A DNA stretch of 64,000 bases from Archangium violaceum Cb vi76 (GTDB taxonomy: Bacteria; Myxococcota; Myxococcia; Myxococcales; Myxococcaceae). The notes under the pieces are model-generated. The model was not told the DNA's origin and searched no databases. It worked only from the letters and a program-made list of their open reading frames with translations. How positions within the stretch are numbered: position 1 is the stretch's first letter; each line of letters starts with the position of its first letter. The stretch spans positions 16,115 through 80,114 of the forward strand of contig NZ_JPMI01000022.1 in assembly GCF_000733295.1 (NCBI RefSeq). The letters are read 5' to 3'. Both the position numbers and the translations under genes were made by a program. Shown one piece after another: positions 27,244-35,418 of the stretch.

Positions 27244-29244
27244 ATGACTCAACCGGCTGCCAGTGACATTGGTGTGGGCGCGGTCCTGCGGGACACGTAC
27301 GAGATCACCTCGCTGCTCGGGAAGGGAGGGATGGGCACGGTCTTCCTGGCCCGGCACCGCCGGCTCCCGGGCAAGCAGGTGGCCGTCAAGGTCCTCCAGA
27401 ACAGCGCGAGCCTCAATCCCGAGCTGTATGCGCGCTTCCGCCGCGAGGCGGAGATCGCCTCCCAGCTCGGCCATCCCAACATCGTCGAGGTGCTCGACTT
27501 CGACACCCTGCAGGACGGCACGCCCTTCCTGGTGATGGAGTTCCTGCGAGGCGAGAGCCTCGAGCAGCGTCTGGCGCGCGGCCCGCTTCCGGTCGATGTG
27601 GCGCTCTCCATCGTCCGGCAGGTCTGCTCGGCGCTCCAGGCGGCGCACCGCGCTGGAGTCGTCCACCGCGATCTCAAGCCCGCCAACATCTTCCTCTCCC
27701 CCACCGACTCCGGGGGCGTGGTGTCCGAGCGGGTGAAGCTGCTCGATTTCGGCATCTCGAAGATGCTCGACTCGCAGACGCTCCAGACGCAGGAGGCGGT
27801 GCTGATCGGCACGCCGCAGTACATGGCGCCCGAGCAGGCCCTGGGGAAGAACAGCGAGGTGGACGCGCGCACCGACATCTTCGCGCTCGGGTGCATCGTC
27901 TACGAGCTGATGTCCGGCCGGCCGCCGTTCGCCGGAGACGGTGGCAGCATCGTGCAGGTGGTCTTCCGCATCGTCCACGGGCAGCCCGAGCCCCTGGCCT
28001 CGCTCTGCCCGGACCTCTCTTCGCGGATCATCGGGGCCGTGGAGAAGGCGCTCGCGAAGAGCCCGCAGGACCGTTACCCGGATGTCAGCGCCTTCGTTGC
28101 CGACCTGACCGGCAGCCCGCTCCAGTCGCTCGCCGGAGTGGGGGTGCCCTCGTTCTCCTCGTCGCGTGCGGCGTCCGTGCCTTCCGCCGCGGCGGATGAT
28201 GGGCTCGGCGCGACGCACATGCCTTCGTCCACGGCGCGCTTTGGGGCTCCGGCTGCTGGTGCGGATGATGGGCTTGGTGCGACGCATATGCCCGCGTCGA
28301 CCGCGCGCTATGGGGCTCCGGCTGCTGGTGCGGATGATGGGCTTGGCGCGACGCACATGCCTTCGTCCACCGCTCGCTTCCCGGCTCCTGGTGCCGCCGC
28401 GGCGGATGATGGGCTTGGCGCGACGCATATGCCCTCGTCCACCGCCCGCTTCCCGGCGCAGCCGGTCCCCGCGCCAGCCGCTGTGGCGGATGAGCGCGGA
28501 TTCACTGCGGCACATGTGTCCTCGTCCAAGGCTGGTATCCCAGCTCCCGTTGTGCAGTCGCCACCGGCAAGCCCGGCTCTCGCTTCTCCTGCCTCAGTCG
28601 CGGCTCCTGTGCCTGAGGCCGCCCAGGTCACCGTACCGCCGACAGCCCCTGCTCGCTCGGGACCGGGGATGGGCATGAAGGCGGGAGGGGCCGTGCTGTT
28701 CCTCGCGCTCTTGGCCCTGGGCGGTTGGTTCGCGACCCGCTCCAGTGCTGTCCCCGCGGGCGGCACGCCCGAGCCCGTGGCGGCGAAGGCGCCCACTCCA
28801 AATCCCGTCTCTGCTGTTCCCATCGAGCCGAAGGTCCCGGCCGTGCCTGTCGCCGAGACCAAGCCTGTTGCCGAGACCAAGACCGTCGCCGAGACCAAGC
28901 CCACTGCGGTCGCTTCTGCACCCAAGACTCCAAAGCCCAAGGCTCCCGTGGCCACTGTGAGCGAGGCCCTGCCGGAAGGGGTGCGTGAAGACATCCAGAA
29001 TGCGGAGAGCGCGCTCGCTGCCGGTGATTTCCAGAAGGCAATTAGTCTCGCTCAGACCAGTCAGCGGAAGAAGGTCACCCCGGCGTCGTTCTCCGTGCTC
29101 GCGCGTGCTTACTGCCGCAAGAGGGATCTCAATGGCGCCAAAAGGACATTGCTTGAGGGGAAGCAGCGGAAGATGTTGTCGGATAGGGAGCGAGAAAAGG
29201 TCATCGATTTCTGCGCGGATCACGACTTTCCGCTTGAGTTCTGA
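27244..29244 (+). CDS. membrane Ser/Thr protein kinase with repeat linker
   Basis: 666 residues. Kinase domain (about 20-285): LLGKGGMGTVFLARH glycine loop, VAVKVL lysine, VHRDLKPANIFL catalytic loop, DFGISK and GTPQYMAPEQALG, all intact. Then five copies of a 23-28 residue repeat around ADDGLGATHMPSSTARF (about 317-435), a Pro-rich stretch, one membrane helix (about 482-498, GAVLFLALLALGGWFA), a Pro/Val/Lys-rich spacer and a short TPR-like helical end (AESALAAGDFQKAISLAQ). It lacks the PEGA end of the other two kinases. The repeats offer many evenly spaced Ser/Thr sites, possibly for autophosphorylation. A secreted protein gene follows 51 bases later. Confidence 0.92.
   Translation: MTQPAASDIGVGAVLRDTYEITSLLGKGGMGTVFLARHRRLPGKQVAVKVLQNSASLNPELYARFRREAEIASQLGHPNIVEVLDFDTLQDGTPFLVMEFLRGESLEQRLARGPLPVDVALSIVRQVCSALQAAHRAGVVHRDLKPANIFLSPTDSGGVVSERVKLLDFGISKMLDSQTLQTQEAVLIGTPQYMAPEQALGKNSEVDARTDIFALGCIVYELMSGRPPFAGDGGSIVQVVFRIVHGQPEPLASLCPDLSSRIIGAVEKALAKSPQDRYPDVSAFVADLTGSPLQSLAGVGVPSFSSSRAASVPSAAADDGLGATHMPSSTARFGAPAAGADDGLGATHMPASTARYGAPAAGADDGLGATHMPSSTARFPAPGAAAADDGLGATHMPSSTARFPAQPVPAPAAVADERGFTAAHVSSSKAGIPAPVVQSPPASPALASPASVAAPVPEAAQVTVPPTAPARSGPGMGMKAGGAVLFLALLALGGWFATRSSAVPAGGTPEPVAAKAPTPNPVSAVPIEPKVPAVPVAETKPVAETKTVAETKPTAVASAPKTPKPKAPVATVSEALPEGVREDIQNAESALAAGDFQKAISLAQTSQRKKVTPASFSVLARAYCRKRDLNGAKRTLLEGKQRKMLSDREREKVIDFCADHDFPLEF
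28192..28551 (+). repeat. in-frame tandem repeat inside the kinase linker
   Basis: Units begin with GCGGATGATGGGCT at 28192, 28261, 28330 and 28402, then a degenerate one at 28486; spacing is 69, 69, 72 and 84 bases, always a multiple of three. The first four encode ADDGLGATHMP(S/A)STAR(F/Y) with near-identical DNA, so they are recent duplications; the fifth has drifted (ADERGFTAAHVSSSKAG). Copy number may vary between strains. Confidence 0.85.
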
Positions 29245-29295
29245 GCGCTCATGCCCGACTTGCGCGGGCCCTGGCACACCCCACAGGAGGCAAAT

Positions 29296-30852
29296 GTGAG
29301 AGCGGTTCTGGCGATGTTCATCGCGGTAGGAGTGTTGTCTTCAGTCCCCGCCCTGGCGGCGGTGCCAGTGGAAGCGGGGAAGGTGTTCTCCGGCAAGGAA
29401 GGGGAACTGGTGTCGGTCGTTCCGCTCTCGCCGGTGGAGAGCAAGAAGGCCCTCCTGCGCGTGCAGGGCACGGGCAGCGAGCTCGATGGCAAGGCGCTTC
29501 CCTACGACGTGAAAGAGACGGGCGACTACGTCTACTACACCACCGAGATCCGGGGCCGGAGCTTCTCCACCCTCATCGCGCGCCCGGCGAGCGGCGGGAC
29601 CCGGAGCTACACCCTCAACCTGCCCGGCAAGCGTGACGGCATCTCGGTGTCCTACGACGATGATCGCACCAAGTCCCTCAAGGGCGAGGAGGTGTACACA
29701 CTCCATCAGAAGCAGAAGGCAGATGGCACGCTCACCAGGCTGATGGCGTTCGACCGCAAGGCCGAGGTGGCCGAGGTCGAGACGACGCTCGCCGAGCCGG
29801 TGAAGTCCATGAACACCGCGTGCGGCACTTCGGTGAAGGTGGCGATCGACTGGAACAGCATCTCGGACGAGCTGCTCAAGTCGTACAGCATCGCCTCCTA
29901 CTGCGAGAGCCCGTTCGACGCCCTGGAGTCCCTGTGCGCGACGGCCGAGGGCAAGAAGGCCATCCAGGCGCATGTGAAGGAGGTCTCCTGCCGCTTCGGT
30001 GACGCCCTGAAGCTGGAGGTTCAGGCAGGCCGCGTCGCCTGGACGACCGCCAAGGACGCGTCGAACCAGGAGTCGTTCGCCACGAACTACTTCACGGAGA
30101 ACCTCGAGTCCGCGAGGGGCCAGGGCGAGAAGCTCTCCGAGCGGCTGCGCCTGGAGAAGATCCGCGTATGCACCGACAACAAGGGGCACTACGTGGCGCT
30201 GATGCCCCATGAGCGGCAGACCGTGCAGTTGGCCTACGGCGACGACAAGAAGTTCGTCCAGGTCGCGTCTCCGCCCTGGGTGCTCTCCGGCTATCACTTC
30301 CTCGAGCCGCGCTTCTTCAACAAGACGATGAACCCCTCGTTCCGCGGGCTCGACATGCGCGTGTACTCGGAGGTGGAGCTGAGCGACGAGAAGAAGACCT
30401 GCGCGGTCCGCTGCGGCGATCGCACCATCCCCTTCACGCTGCTCGAGTCCGAGAAGGCCCAGGAGCTGGTGGCGAAGGCCACCATCGAGCCCAATCCGCA
30501 GCAGTACGTGCCCTATGCGCTGCTGCGCGATCAGCAGGGCCGCTACTACCTGGTGGAGCGGGGCTTCCAGCCGGGACAGGAGCGGAGCTTCCGCGTCTAC
30601 ATCGGCCCCAAGGGCAACCTGCAGCAGCAGAAGATGACGGACATCGTCTCCGACTCGGAGGGAGAGATCTTCGCCACGAAGAAGGGCGAGCTCCGGCTGG
30701 TGCTGGACCGGGCGGCCTCCTCGACGTGGCTCGAGAAGAAGAAGAAGACCGAGCTGCGCCCGGTGCCTGTCGAGGAGAACCTGCCGCTCATCTACAACGA
30801 GCTGGGGGTCTACACCGGTGCCCGCCTGGGCACGCCGTGTGACGACCAGTAG
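29296..30852 (+). CDS. secreted hypothetical protein, 518 aa
   Basis: 518 residues from the GTG at 29296, which has a perfect AGGAGG five bases upstream; the N terminus is then a clean signal peptide (AVLAMFIAVGVLSSVPALAA). The mature protein is beta/alpha-mixed and polar, with several cysteines (TACGTS, SYCESPFD, SLCATAEG, VSCRFGD, CAVRCGD) that could form disulfides outside the cytoplasm. No known domain was recognised. It follows the kinase, whose extracytoplasmic tail could contact it; that is inference from position only. Confidence 0.75.
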   Translation: MRAVLAMFIAVGVLSSVPALAAVPVEAGKVFSGKEGELVSVVPLSPVESKKALLRVQGTGSELDGKALPYDVKETGDYVYYTTEIRGRSFSTLIARPASGGTRSYTLNLPGKRDGISVSYDDDRTKSLKGEEVYTLHQKQKADGTLTRLMAFDRKAEVAEVETTLAEPVKSMNTACGTSVKVAIDWNSISDELLKSYSIASYCESPFDALESLCATAEGKKAIQAHVKEVSCRFGDALKLEVQAGRVAWTTAKDASNQESFATNYFTENLESARGQGEKLSERLRLEKIRVCTDNKGHYVALMPHERQTVQLAYGDDKKFVQVASPPWVLSGYHFLEPRFFNKTMNPSFRGLDMRVYSEVELSDEKKTCAVRCGDRTIPFTLLESEKAQELVAKATIEPNPQQYVPYALLRDQQGRYYLVERGFQPGQERSFRVYIGPKGNLQQQKMTDIVSDSEGEIFATKKGELRLVLDRAASSTWLEKKKKTELRPVPVEENLPLIYNELGVYTGARLGTPCDDQ

Positions 30853-30876
30853 CTCCGTGCGCGCTGTCCCCCGGAT

Positions 30877-30902
30877 GGAGCGTGTCCGCATTTGAACGCT
30901 CC
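30877..30902 (+). terminator. hairpin after the secreted protein gene
   Basis: Perfect seven-base arms GGAGCGT (30877-30883) and ACGCTCC (30896-30902) with a 12-base loop, 25 bases after the stop at 30852. No T run, so termination is uncertain. Confidence 0.4.
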
Positions 30903-30920
30903 ACCGGGAGGCCCGTAGAC

Positions 30921-30951
30921 TGCCCCCGCTTTACTTCTCTTTTCGGGGGCA
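30921..30951 (+). promoter_or_regulatory. hairpin covering the ribosome site of the next gene
   Basis: Arms TGCCCCCG (30921-30928) and CGGGGGCA (30944-30951) pair perfectly around a 15-base loop and end six bases before the ATG at 30958. The only purine-rich ribosome-site candidate (GGGGGCAG) lies in the right arm, so folding would hide it. This could be a translational control element or a strong terminator-like stem. Confidence 0.45.
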
Positions 30952-30957
30952 GCAGAC

Positions 30958-32157
30958 ATGAAGCGGTTGTTCGCGTTGGCGTTCTCTTTGGGGTGCGCGG
31001 TGCCGGTGTCCGCCATGGCGGCGGATACCATCAAGGTGCAGATCCTCAGCGCCACGGTGAAGGATCAGAAGATCGCCGGAGCGGAGGTCATCGCCCAGAA
31101 GAACGGCGAGGCATCCATCAAGGGCACCACGGCGGCGGACGGCACGGTCCGGTTCGAGAAGCCCTTCGGCGGCGCCGATGACAGCGCGGTGAGTCTGATC
31201 GTCAAGAAGGATGGTTACTCGAACCTGGTGGTGAGGTGCCCGTGTGATGGCCTGTCGTACGCCATCAGCCCGGTGATGAGCCAGAACCTGGACGGCATGC
31301 GCATCGTGCTCAACTGGGGCGCGCAGCCGAGCGATCTGGACTCGCACCTGGTCCACCCCTCTACCCACGTTTTCTACTCCGCCAAGCAGGGTGACCTGGC
31401 CAACCTGGACGTGGACGACACCACGAGCTACGGCCCGGAGACCGTCACGCTGGAGAAGAAGAAGAACGGCGTGAAGTACCTCTACGCCGTGCACAACTAC
31501 ACCGAGGGCGACAAGCAGGGCTCGGTGACGCTCTCCAACAACAGCCAGGCGAAGGTGTTCGTCTACGTGGGCTCCTCGCTGGTGCGCACCTTCACGCCGC
31601 CCAGGGGCAAGGCGGGCAACGTCTGGGTGGTGTTCGGCATTGGCGACAACGGCGAGTTCTACGACATCAACAAGTTCACCGACGTGAAGGACCGCGGCCA
31701 GGTGGGCTCCTTCATGCAGGGCCTCATCAAGGGCGGCGGCTTCCAGTCCGTGCCCGAGGTGTCGGTGGATCAGACGCGGCTCGCGGACACGCTGAACAAG
31801 CAGGGCGAGAAGGCCTATCACGCGGGCAAGCTCGACGAGGCCGTGTCGTTGTACCTGGAGTCCATTGCCAACAACCCGGAGCATGGGCAGGCGTACAGCA
31901 ACCTGGGGCTGGCGTACCAGAAGCTCAACCGCAACGCCGAGGCGCTGTGGGCCAACCGCAAGGCCATCGCGCTGGCGTCGGGCAAGGCCGCGGCCACCAT
32001 CCGCGCGAGCTCCTTCTACAACATCGCCCGTGTCTACGAGGGTGAGCAGAAGTGGGCCGAGGCGTTGGAGAACTTCCAGTCCGCGCTGGGCCAGAAGGAC
32101 CACGACGCCTACAAGAAGGGCATCGCCCGGATGCAGGAGAAGCTCGGGCAGAACTGA
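30958..32157 (+). CDS. secreted YfaP-like (DUF2135) protein with TPR repeats
   Basis: 399 residues with a signal peptide (LFALAFSLGCAVPVSAMAA). A carboxypeptidase-regulatory-like beta domain comes first (KVQILSATVKDQKIAGAEVI), then a DUF2135/YfaP-type beta domain with the typical RIVLNWGAQPSDLDSHLVHP and an aromatic/acidic strand series (about 110-225), then TPR helices (about 270-395, YHAGKLDEAVSLYLESIANN). Proteins of this type are periplasmic or cell-surface; function is unknown. It is the second secreted protein downstream of the kinase. Translation may be limited by the hairpin just before its start. Confidence 0.8.
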   Translation: MKRLFALAFSLGCAVPVSAMAADTIKVQILSATVKDQKIAGAEVIAQKNGEASIKGTTAADGTVRFEKPFGGADDSAVSLIVKKDGYSNLVVRCPCDGLSYAISPVMSQNLDGMRIVLNWGAQPSDLDSHLVHPSTHVFYSAKQGDLANLDVDDTTSYGPETVTLEKKKNGVKYLYAVHNYTEGDKQGSVTLSNNSQAKVFVYVGSSLVRTFTPPRGKAGNVWVVFGIGDNGEFYDINKFTDVKDRGQVGSFMQGLIKGGGFQSVPEVSVDQTRLADTLNKQGEKAYHAGKLDEAVSLYLESIANNPEHGQAYSNLGLAYQKLNRNAEALWANRKAIALASGKAAATIRASSFYNIARVYEGEQKWAEALENFQSALGQKDHDAYKKGIARMQEKLGQN

Positions 32158-32249
32158 GCCGTCTTTGCAACGCCGAGCCTAAAAGCAGGGTCCACCCGTG
32201 AACATCCGCCCTTCACATCGTGAGGGGCCCTCCCAATCATCCGCCCGGT

Positions 32250-32603
32250 ATGGAGAACGAGAAGAACAAGCTGGCGGATGGTGAGGAGTTGCACCACCGC
32301 TTCGGCAGCCACCTGCGCCGCCTCAGGACCGCGCAGCAGCTCACCCAGGAGCAGCTCGCGGAGCGGAGTGGACTGTCGGTGGACGCCATCCGGCGCATCG
32401 AGCGGGGGGCCTTCTCCCCCTCGCTCGAGACGTTGGCCAAGCTGACGGAGGGGCTCGACGTCTCCTTGAAGACGCTGTTCCAGACCTTCGAGCGCGAGAA
32501 GTCCGATCGGGTCGCGGAGATCTGCGACTTCCTGTCCAACCGCTCCGGGAGGGACGTGCAGCTCGTGTGGCGTGTGGTGCGCGCCATGTTCGAGGAGCGC
32601 TGA
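32250..32603 (+). CDS. XRE-family helix-turn-helix regulator
   Basis: 117 residues with a Cro/C1-type helix-turn-helix at about 13-68 (HLRRLRTAQQLTQEQLAERS, LSVDAIRRIERGAFSPSLET, LAKLTEGLDV), followed by a short helical tail that may dimerise. No toxin or phage gene is adjacent, so it is probably a chromosomal regulator. A perfect eight-base dyad overlaps its stop codon (32594-32610). Target unknown. Confidence 0.85.
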   Translation: MENEKNKLADGEELHHRFGSHLRRLRTAQQLTQEQLAERSGLSVDAIRRIERGAFSPSLETLAKLTEGLDVSLKTLFQTFEREKSDRVAEICDFLSNRSGRDVQLVWRVVRAMFEER

Positions 32604-32684
32604 GCGCTCCGGCGGATCCTCTGGGACGGACCGGGCGGATGTTCCCTGTTGCCCGAGCACGTGCTGGTCTAGTCACGCGAGGAC

Positions 32685-33041
32685 ATGCCCGTTCCTTCCC
32701 GCGTCGTCCTCGTGGTCGAGGACGAGACCGATCTTCGCGAGATCATCCAGGATGTGCTCGCCGGGGAGGGGTACCAGGTGACGTGTGCGATCGATGGAGC
32801 CCAGGCGCTCGAGCTGCTGGCGGGTGGCCTGCGGCCGGGCCTGGTGCTGCTCGACTTCTACATGCCCCGGCTGGATGGCTGGGCCTTCCTCGAGCGGATG
32901 AGGGGCGAGCTGGGTCTGGGTGATGTGCCTGTCGTGGCCATCAGCGGCTCGAACGTGTCCCATCCCTCCGTCACCGCCGTGATGCGGAAGCCTTTCGACA
33001 TCTCCGAACTCCTGGAGATCGCTCAGCGGTTCGCGGGATGA
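32685..33041 (+). CDS. stand-alone response regulator receiver
   Basis: 118 residues, one CheY-like receiver domain and no output domain. The acidic pair is in VVEDETD, the phospho-acceptor Asp in LLDFYMPRLDG, the switch Ser in VAISGSN, and the conserved Lys in MRKPFD. It can act as a phosphate sink or partner of a histidine kinase such as orphan hybrid kinases; no kinase is adjacent. The loop between strand 4 and the Lys is short compared with CheY. Confidence 0.88.
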   Translation: MPVPSRVVLVVEDETDLREIIQDVLAGEGYQVTCAIDGAQALELLAGGLRPGLVLLDFYMPRLDGWAFLERMRGELGLGDVPVVAISGSNVSHPSVTAVMRKPFDISELLEIAQRFAG

Positions 33042-33165
33042 GGGCTGGCTCCTCCGCTCGCTCCACGGCCGTGCGCGGAGTGGGGGAGAGCGGCTCCCGT
33101 GTAGGCTGCTCGTGAGCGCTATAGGCTGAGCGGCCCCGGTGTATCGCGCCCGGGTCATTCGCCGC

Positions 33166-34290
33166 ATGAGCGCCAGCCGTCTCGAACAACTCCGCGCGGA
33201 GGTCCGCGCCCGCGCCGAGAACCGTCCCGGGGTCTACCGCATGAGAGGCCCCTCGGGAGAGGTGCTCTACGTGGGCAAATCGGTGAAGGTTCGCACGCGG
33301 TTGCTCTCCTACTTCCGGGCGCAGCGAGGGGAGAAGGGGGCGGAGATCATCGGGCACGCGCACGGGGTGGAGTGGGACTACGAGCCGAGCGAGTTCGCGG
33401 CGCTCTTGCAGGAGTTCCGTCACATCAAGCGCTGGCGGCCCCCGTTCAACGTGCAGCACAAGCGGGACAACTCGTTCTGCTTCATCAAGCTGACCCGCGA
33501 GCCCGTGCCGCGGCTGCTGGTGGTGGGCCACGTCATCAACGACGGGGCCGAGTACTTCGGTCCGCTCCGAGGGCGGCAGGGCGCCACCGCGGCGGTACGG
33601 GCGGTGGGTGATCTGCTGGAGCTGCGGGACTGCTCCTCGGACACGCCCATGCGGCTGGCGGATCAGATCGAACTCTTCCGGTTGAAGGAGGATCCGCGCT
33701 GCATGCGGGGCCAGGTGGGGCGCTGCCTGTCTCCGTGTGCCGGAGGCTGCACGCGCACGGAGTACATGGCGCGCGTCAACCAGGCGCGGGACTTCCTGAA
33801 TGGGGTGACGGACCAGCCACTGGCCCTGCTGCGTGAGCGGATGAGCATGGCGTCCCGGCGCCTCCAGTTCGAGTACGCCGCCGAGTTGAGGGACCGCGCG
33901 GAGACGCTGGAGCGTGTGCAGGCCGAGTTGCTCGAGATTGGCCAGTTCGTGGAGCGGCTGTCCTTCGTGTACACGGTGCCGGGTCATGACGGGGAGGATC
34001 GTGCCTACGTCATCCGCCGGGGGAGCGTGCGCGCCGAGTCCGCCGCTCCGCGTACGCCGCACGAGCGGCTCGCCCTGGAAGCGACGGTGGGCGAGGTCTT
34101 CGAGCGGCCAGAGCCGGCGATGATTGGCCTGCGGGCCCACGAGGCGCAGGAGGTACTGCTCGTGGCGCGCTGGTTCCGCCTCAACCCGGGGGAACTGGAA
34201 CGGACCGTGCCCGTGGTGACCTTCCCTGCCCGTGGACCAGCTCTGGGAGCCGTGGAAGCCCCCTCTCCCTCTGGGAGAGGGTTGGGGTGA
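33166..34290 (+). CDS. UvrC-like GIY-YIG nuclease, shortened
   Basis: 374 residues from ATG 33166. A GIY-YIG nuclease domain opens the protein (PGVYRMRG, EVLYVGKSVKVRTRL, with the catalytic Arg and a later Glu-containing EFAALLQEFRHIKRWRPPFN). A four-cysteine motif follows, CMRGQVGRC-LSPC-AGGC (about 180-195), as in the Fe-S site of UvrC, then a UVR helix pair (RRLQFEYAAELRDRAETLER). The RNase H-like endonuclease and HhH domains of full UvrC (about 600 aa) are absent, so it makes at most one of the two incisions, like Cho. The last residues, from EAPSPSGRGLG, are encoded by a REP-like repeat. It converges on alkC. Confidence 0.82.
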   Translation: MSASRLEQLRAEVRARAENRPGVYRMRGPSGEVLYVGKSVKVRTRLLSYFRAQRGEKGAEIIGHAHGVEWDYEPSEFAALLQEFRHIKRWRPPFNVQHKRDNSFCFIKLTREPVPRLLVVGHVINDGAEYFGPLRGRQGATAAVRAVGDLLELRDCSSDTPMRLADQIELFRLKEDPRCMRGQVGRCLSPCAGGCTRTEYMARVNQARDFLNGVTDQPLALLRERMSMASRRLQFEYAAELRDRAETLERVQAELLEIGQFVERLSFVYTVPGHDGEDRAYVIRRGSVRAESAAPRTPHERLALEATVGEVFERPEPAMIGLRAHEAQEVLLVARWFRLNPGELERTVPVVTFPARGPALGAVEAPSPSGRGLG

Positions 34291-34296
34291 GGGTCT
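34259..34296. repeat. REP-like palindromic repeat, copy 1
   Basis: CCCTCTCCCTCTGGGAGAGGG followed by TTGGGGTGAGGG: a stem of CCCTCTCCC with GGGAGAGGG plus a conserved tail. It lies at the end of the UvrC-like gene, whose stop codon TGA is inside it, and before the converging alkC stop. Almost identical to the copy at 54586-54620. Confidence 0.8.
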
Positions 34297-34300
34297 TCAC

Positions 34301-35410
34301 TCAACCGACGACGGTGAAGCTCCCCAGGTCCGTGGCCCGGCCGTTCACGAGGGCCTCGACCCGGTGCGTGCCGGCGTAGTGCTTGCGCGTCGTCAGGGTG
34401 GCGAAGGAGATCGACTTCTCGAGGGTGCAGGAGGCACCGGGGAGGAGATCGACCTGGGTGCCCTTGAAGACCTTGGGACTGGCCGAGCCGTTCGCCTTGA
34501 CGAAGTGCACGGCGAAGTCGACGACGGCCTGCTGGCGTGTCTTCGCGGGGTTGGTGACGGACAGGGTCATGGAGACGCTCTCTCCGAGCCGGACGCGCCT
34601 GGGTTGGAACGAGGCCGTCACCTCGAGCTCTCCGCCTCCCTGGAATCCGAGCACCGAGAGGGCGCGCGCATCACCTCGCTTCACGGCGGAGCGGAGCGCG
34701 TGGCGGATGATCCACAGGCGCTCGGGCGAGGCCCCTTCCTTCCAGCGGGCGCAGGTGTCCACGAGGACCTCGGGGTGGTCCTTGCCGATGTCGTTCAGGT
34801 TGTTGGCGACGGAGCGTCGGACGTAGAGCTCGGGGTCATCCTTGAGCAGCTCGAGGAGCGCGAGCACCGGGCGGGGATCCTTCTGGAATGCACGGAGCCG
34901 GGAGGCCCAGGGGAGCCGGGGCCGCGTGCCCTCCGAGACGAGCCGCCGGACGTGGACGTTCGGATCCTTCGTCCACTGGTGGAGGCGCTCCAGGGTTTCG
35001 CGAGGGTAACGGTCGATGAACGGGCGGATGGAGAACTCGGAGGTGAACCGTTTGGTGAGCTCGTAATGGGCGCGCATCGACGTCTCGAAATGCTCGAGCC
35101 CGTGCTCCGCGACGTACATGGTGTGGGGCATGTAGATGAACACGCCCATGCCCTGGAGTTCCTCGCGTTCGTGCTCCGGCCCGAGCGAGCGCAGCAGGAT
35201 GTCGGCGGAGCGCTCGAAGTCGGCGGGGAGGGCGCGGTGCATGGCCCGCATGATGTGGCGGGCACGGCCCAGGAGCTCGTGGGCCTCGAGTCCGTCAGTG
35301 GCCTCGGAGAGGAAGCGTTGCTCCGGGAAGGACGTGTGGGCGCCACGCATCATGGTGGAGATGCGCTTCACCACTCTCTGGTCGAAGAAGTTCTTGAGCT
35401 GCTCGGGCAT
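34301..35410 (-). CDS. alkC: DNA alkylation repair glycosylase AlkC
   Basis: 369 residues. HEAT-like repeats fill the first 250 (MPEQLKNFFDQRVVKRISTM, VHVRRLVSEGTRPRLPWASR, LYVRRSVANNLNDIGKDHPE). The last 110 form an immunoglobulin-like beta domain (LEVTASFQPRRVRLGESVSM), the arrangement reported for AlkC, a non-base-flipping glycosylase that removes 3-methyl- and other N-alkylated adenines. The ATG at 35410 is preferred since AAGGA lies before it; a GTG at 35422 overlaps the upstream stop by four bases. Its upstream neighbour is a lower-GC immunity-like gene, so alkC may be read through from that unit. It converges on a second repair-like gene at a REP repeat. Confidence 0.85.
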   Translation of the reverse strand: MPEQLKNFFDQRVVKRISTMMRGAHTSFPEQRFLSEATDGLEAHELLGRARHIMRAMHRALPADFERSADILLRSLGPEHEREELQGMGVFIYMPHTMYVAEHGLEHFETSMRAHYELTKRFTSEFSIRPFIDRYPRETLERLHQWTKDPNVHVRRLVSEGTRPRLPWASRLRAFQKDPRPVLALLELLKDDPELYVRRSVANNLNDIGKDHPEVLVDTCARWKEGASPERLWIIRHALRSAVKRGDARALSVLGFQGGGELEVTASFQPRRVRLGESVSMTLSVTNPAKTRQQAVVDFAVHFVKANGSASPKVFKGTQVDLLPGASCTLEKSISFATLTTRKHYAGTHRVEALVNGRATDLGSFTVVG

Positions 35411-35418
35411 GTTTTCCT

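Noticed and set aside
32594..32610. Perfect dyad GGAGCGCT-G-AGCGCTCC at the XRE gene stop
   Set aside because: One-base loop cannot form a hairpin and it lies in the coding end; noted only, no evidence that it is a binding site.
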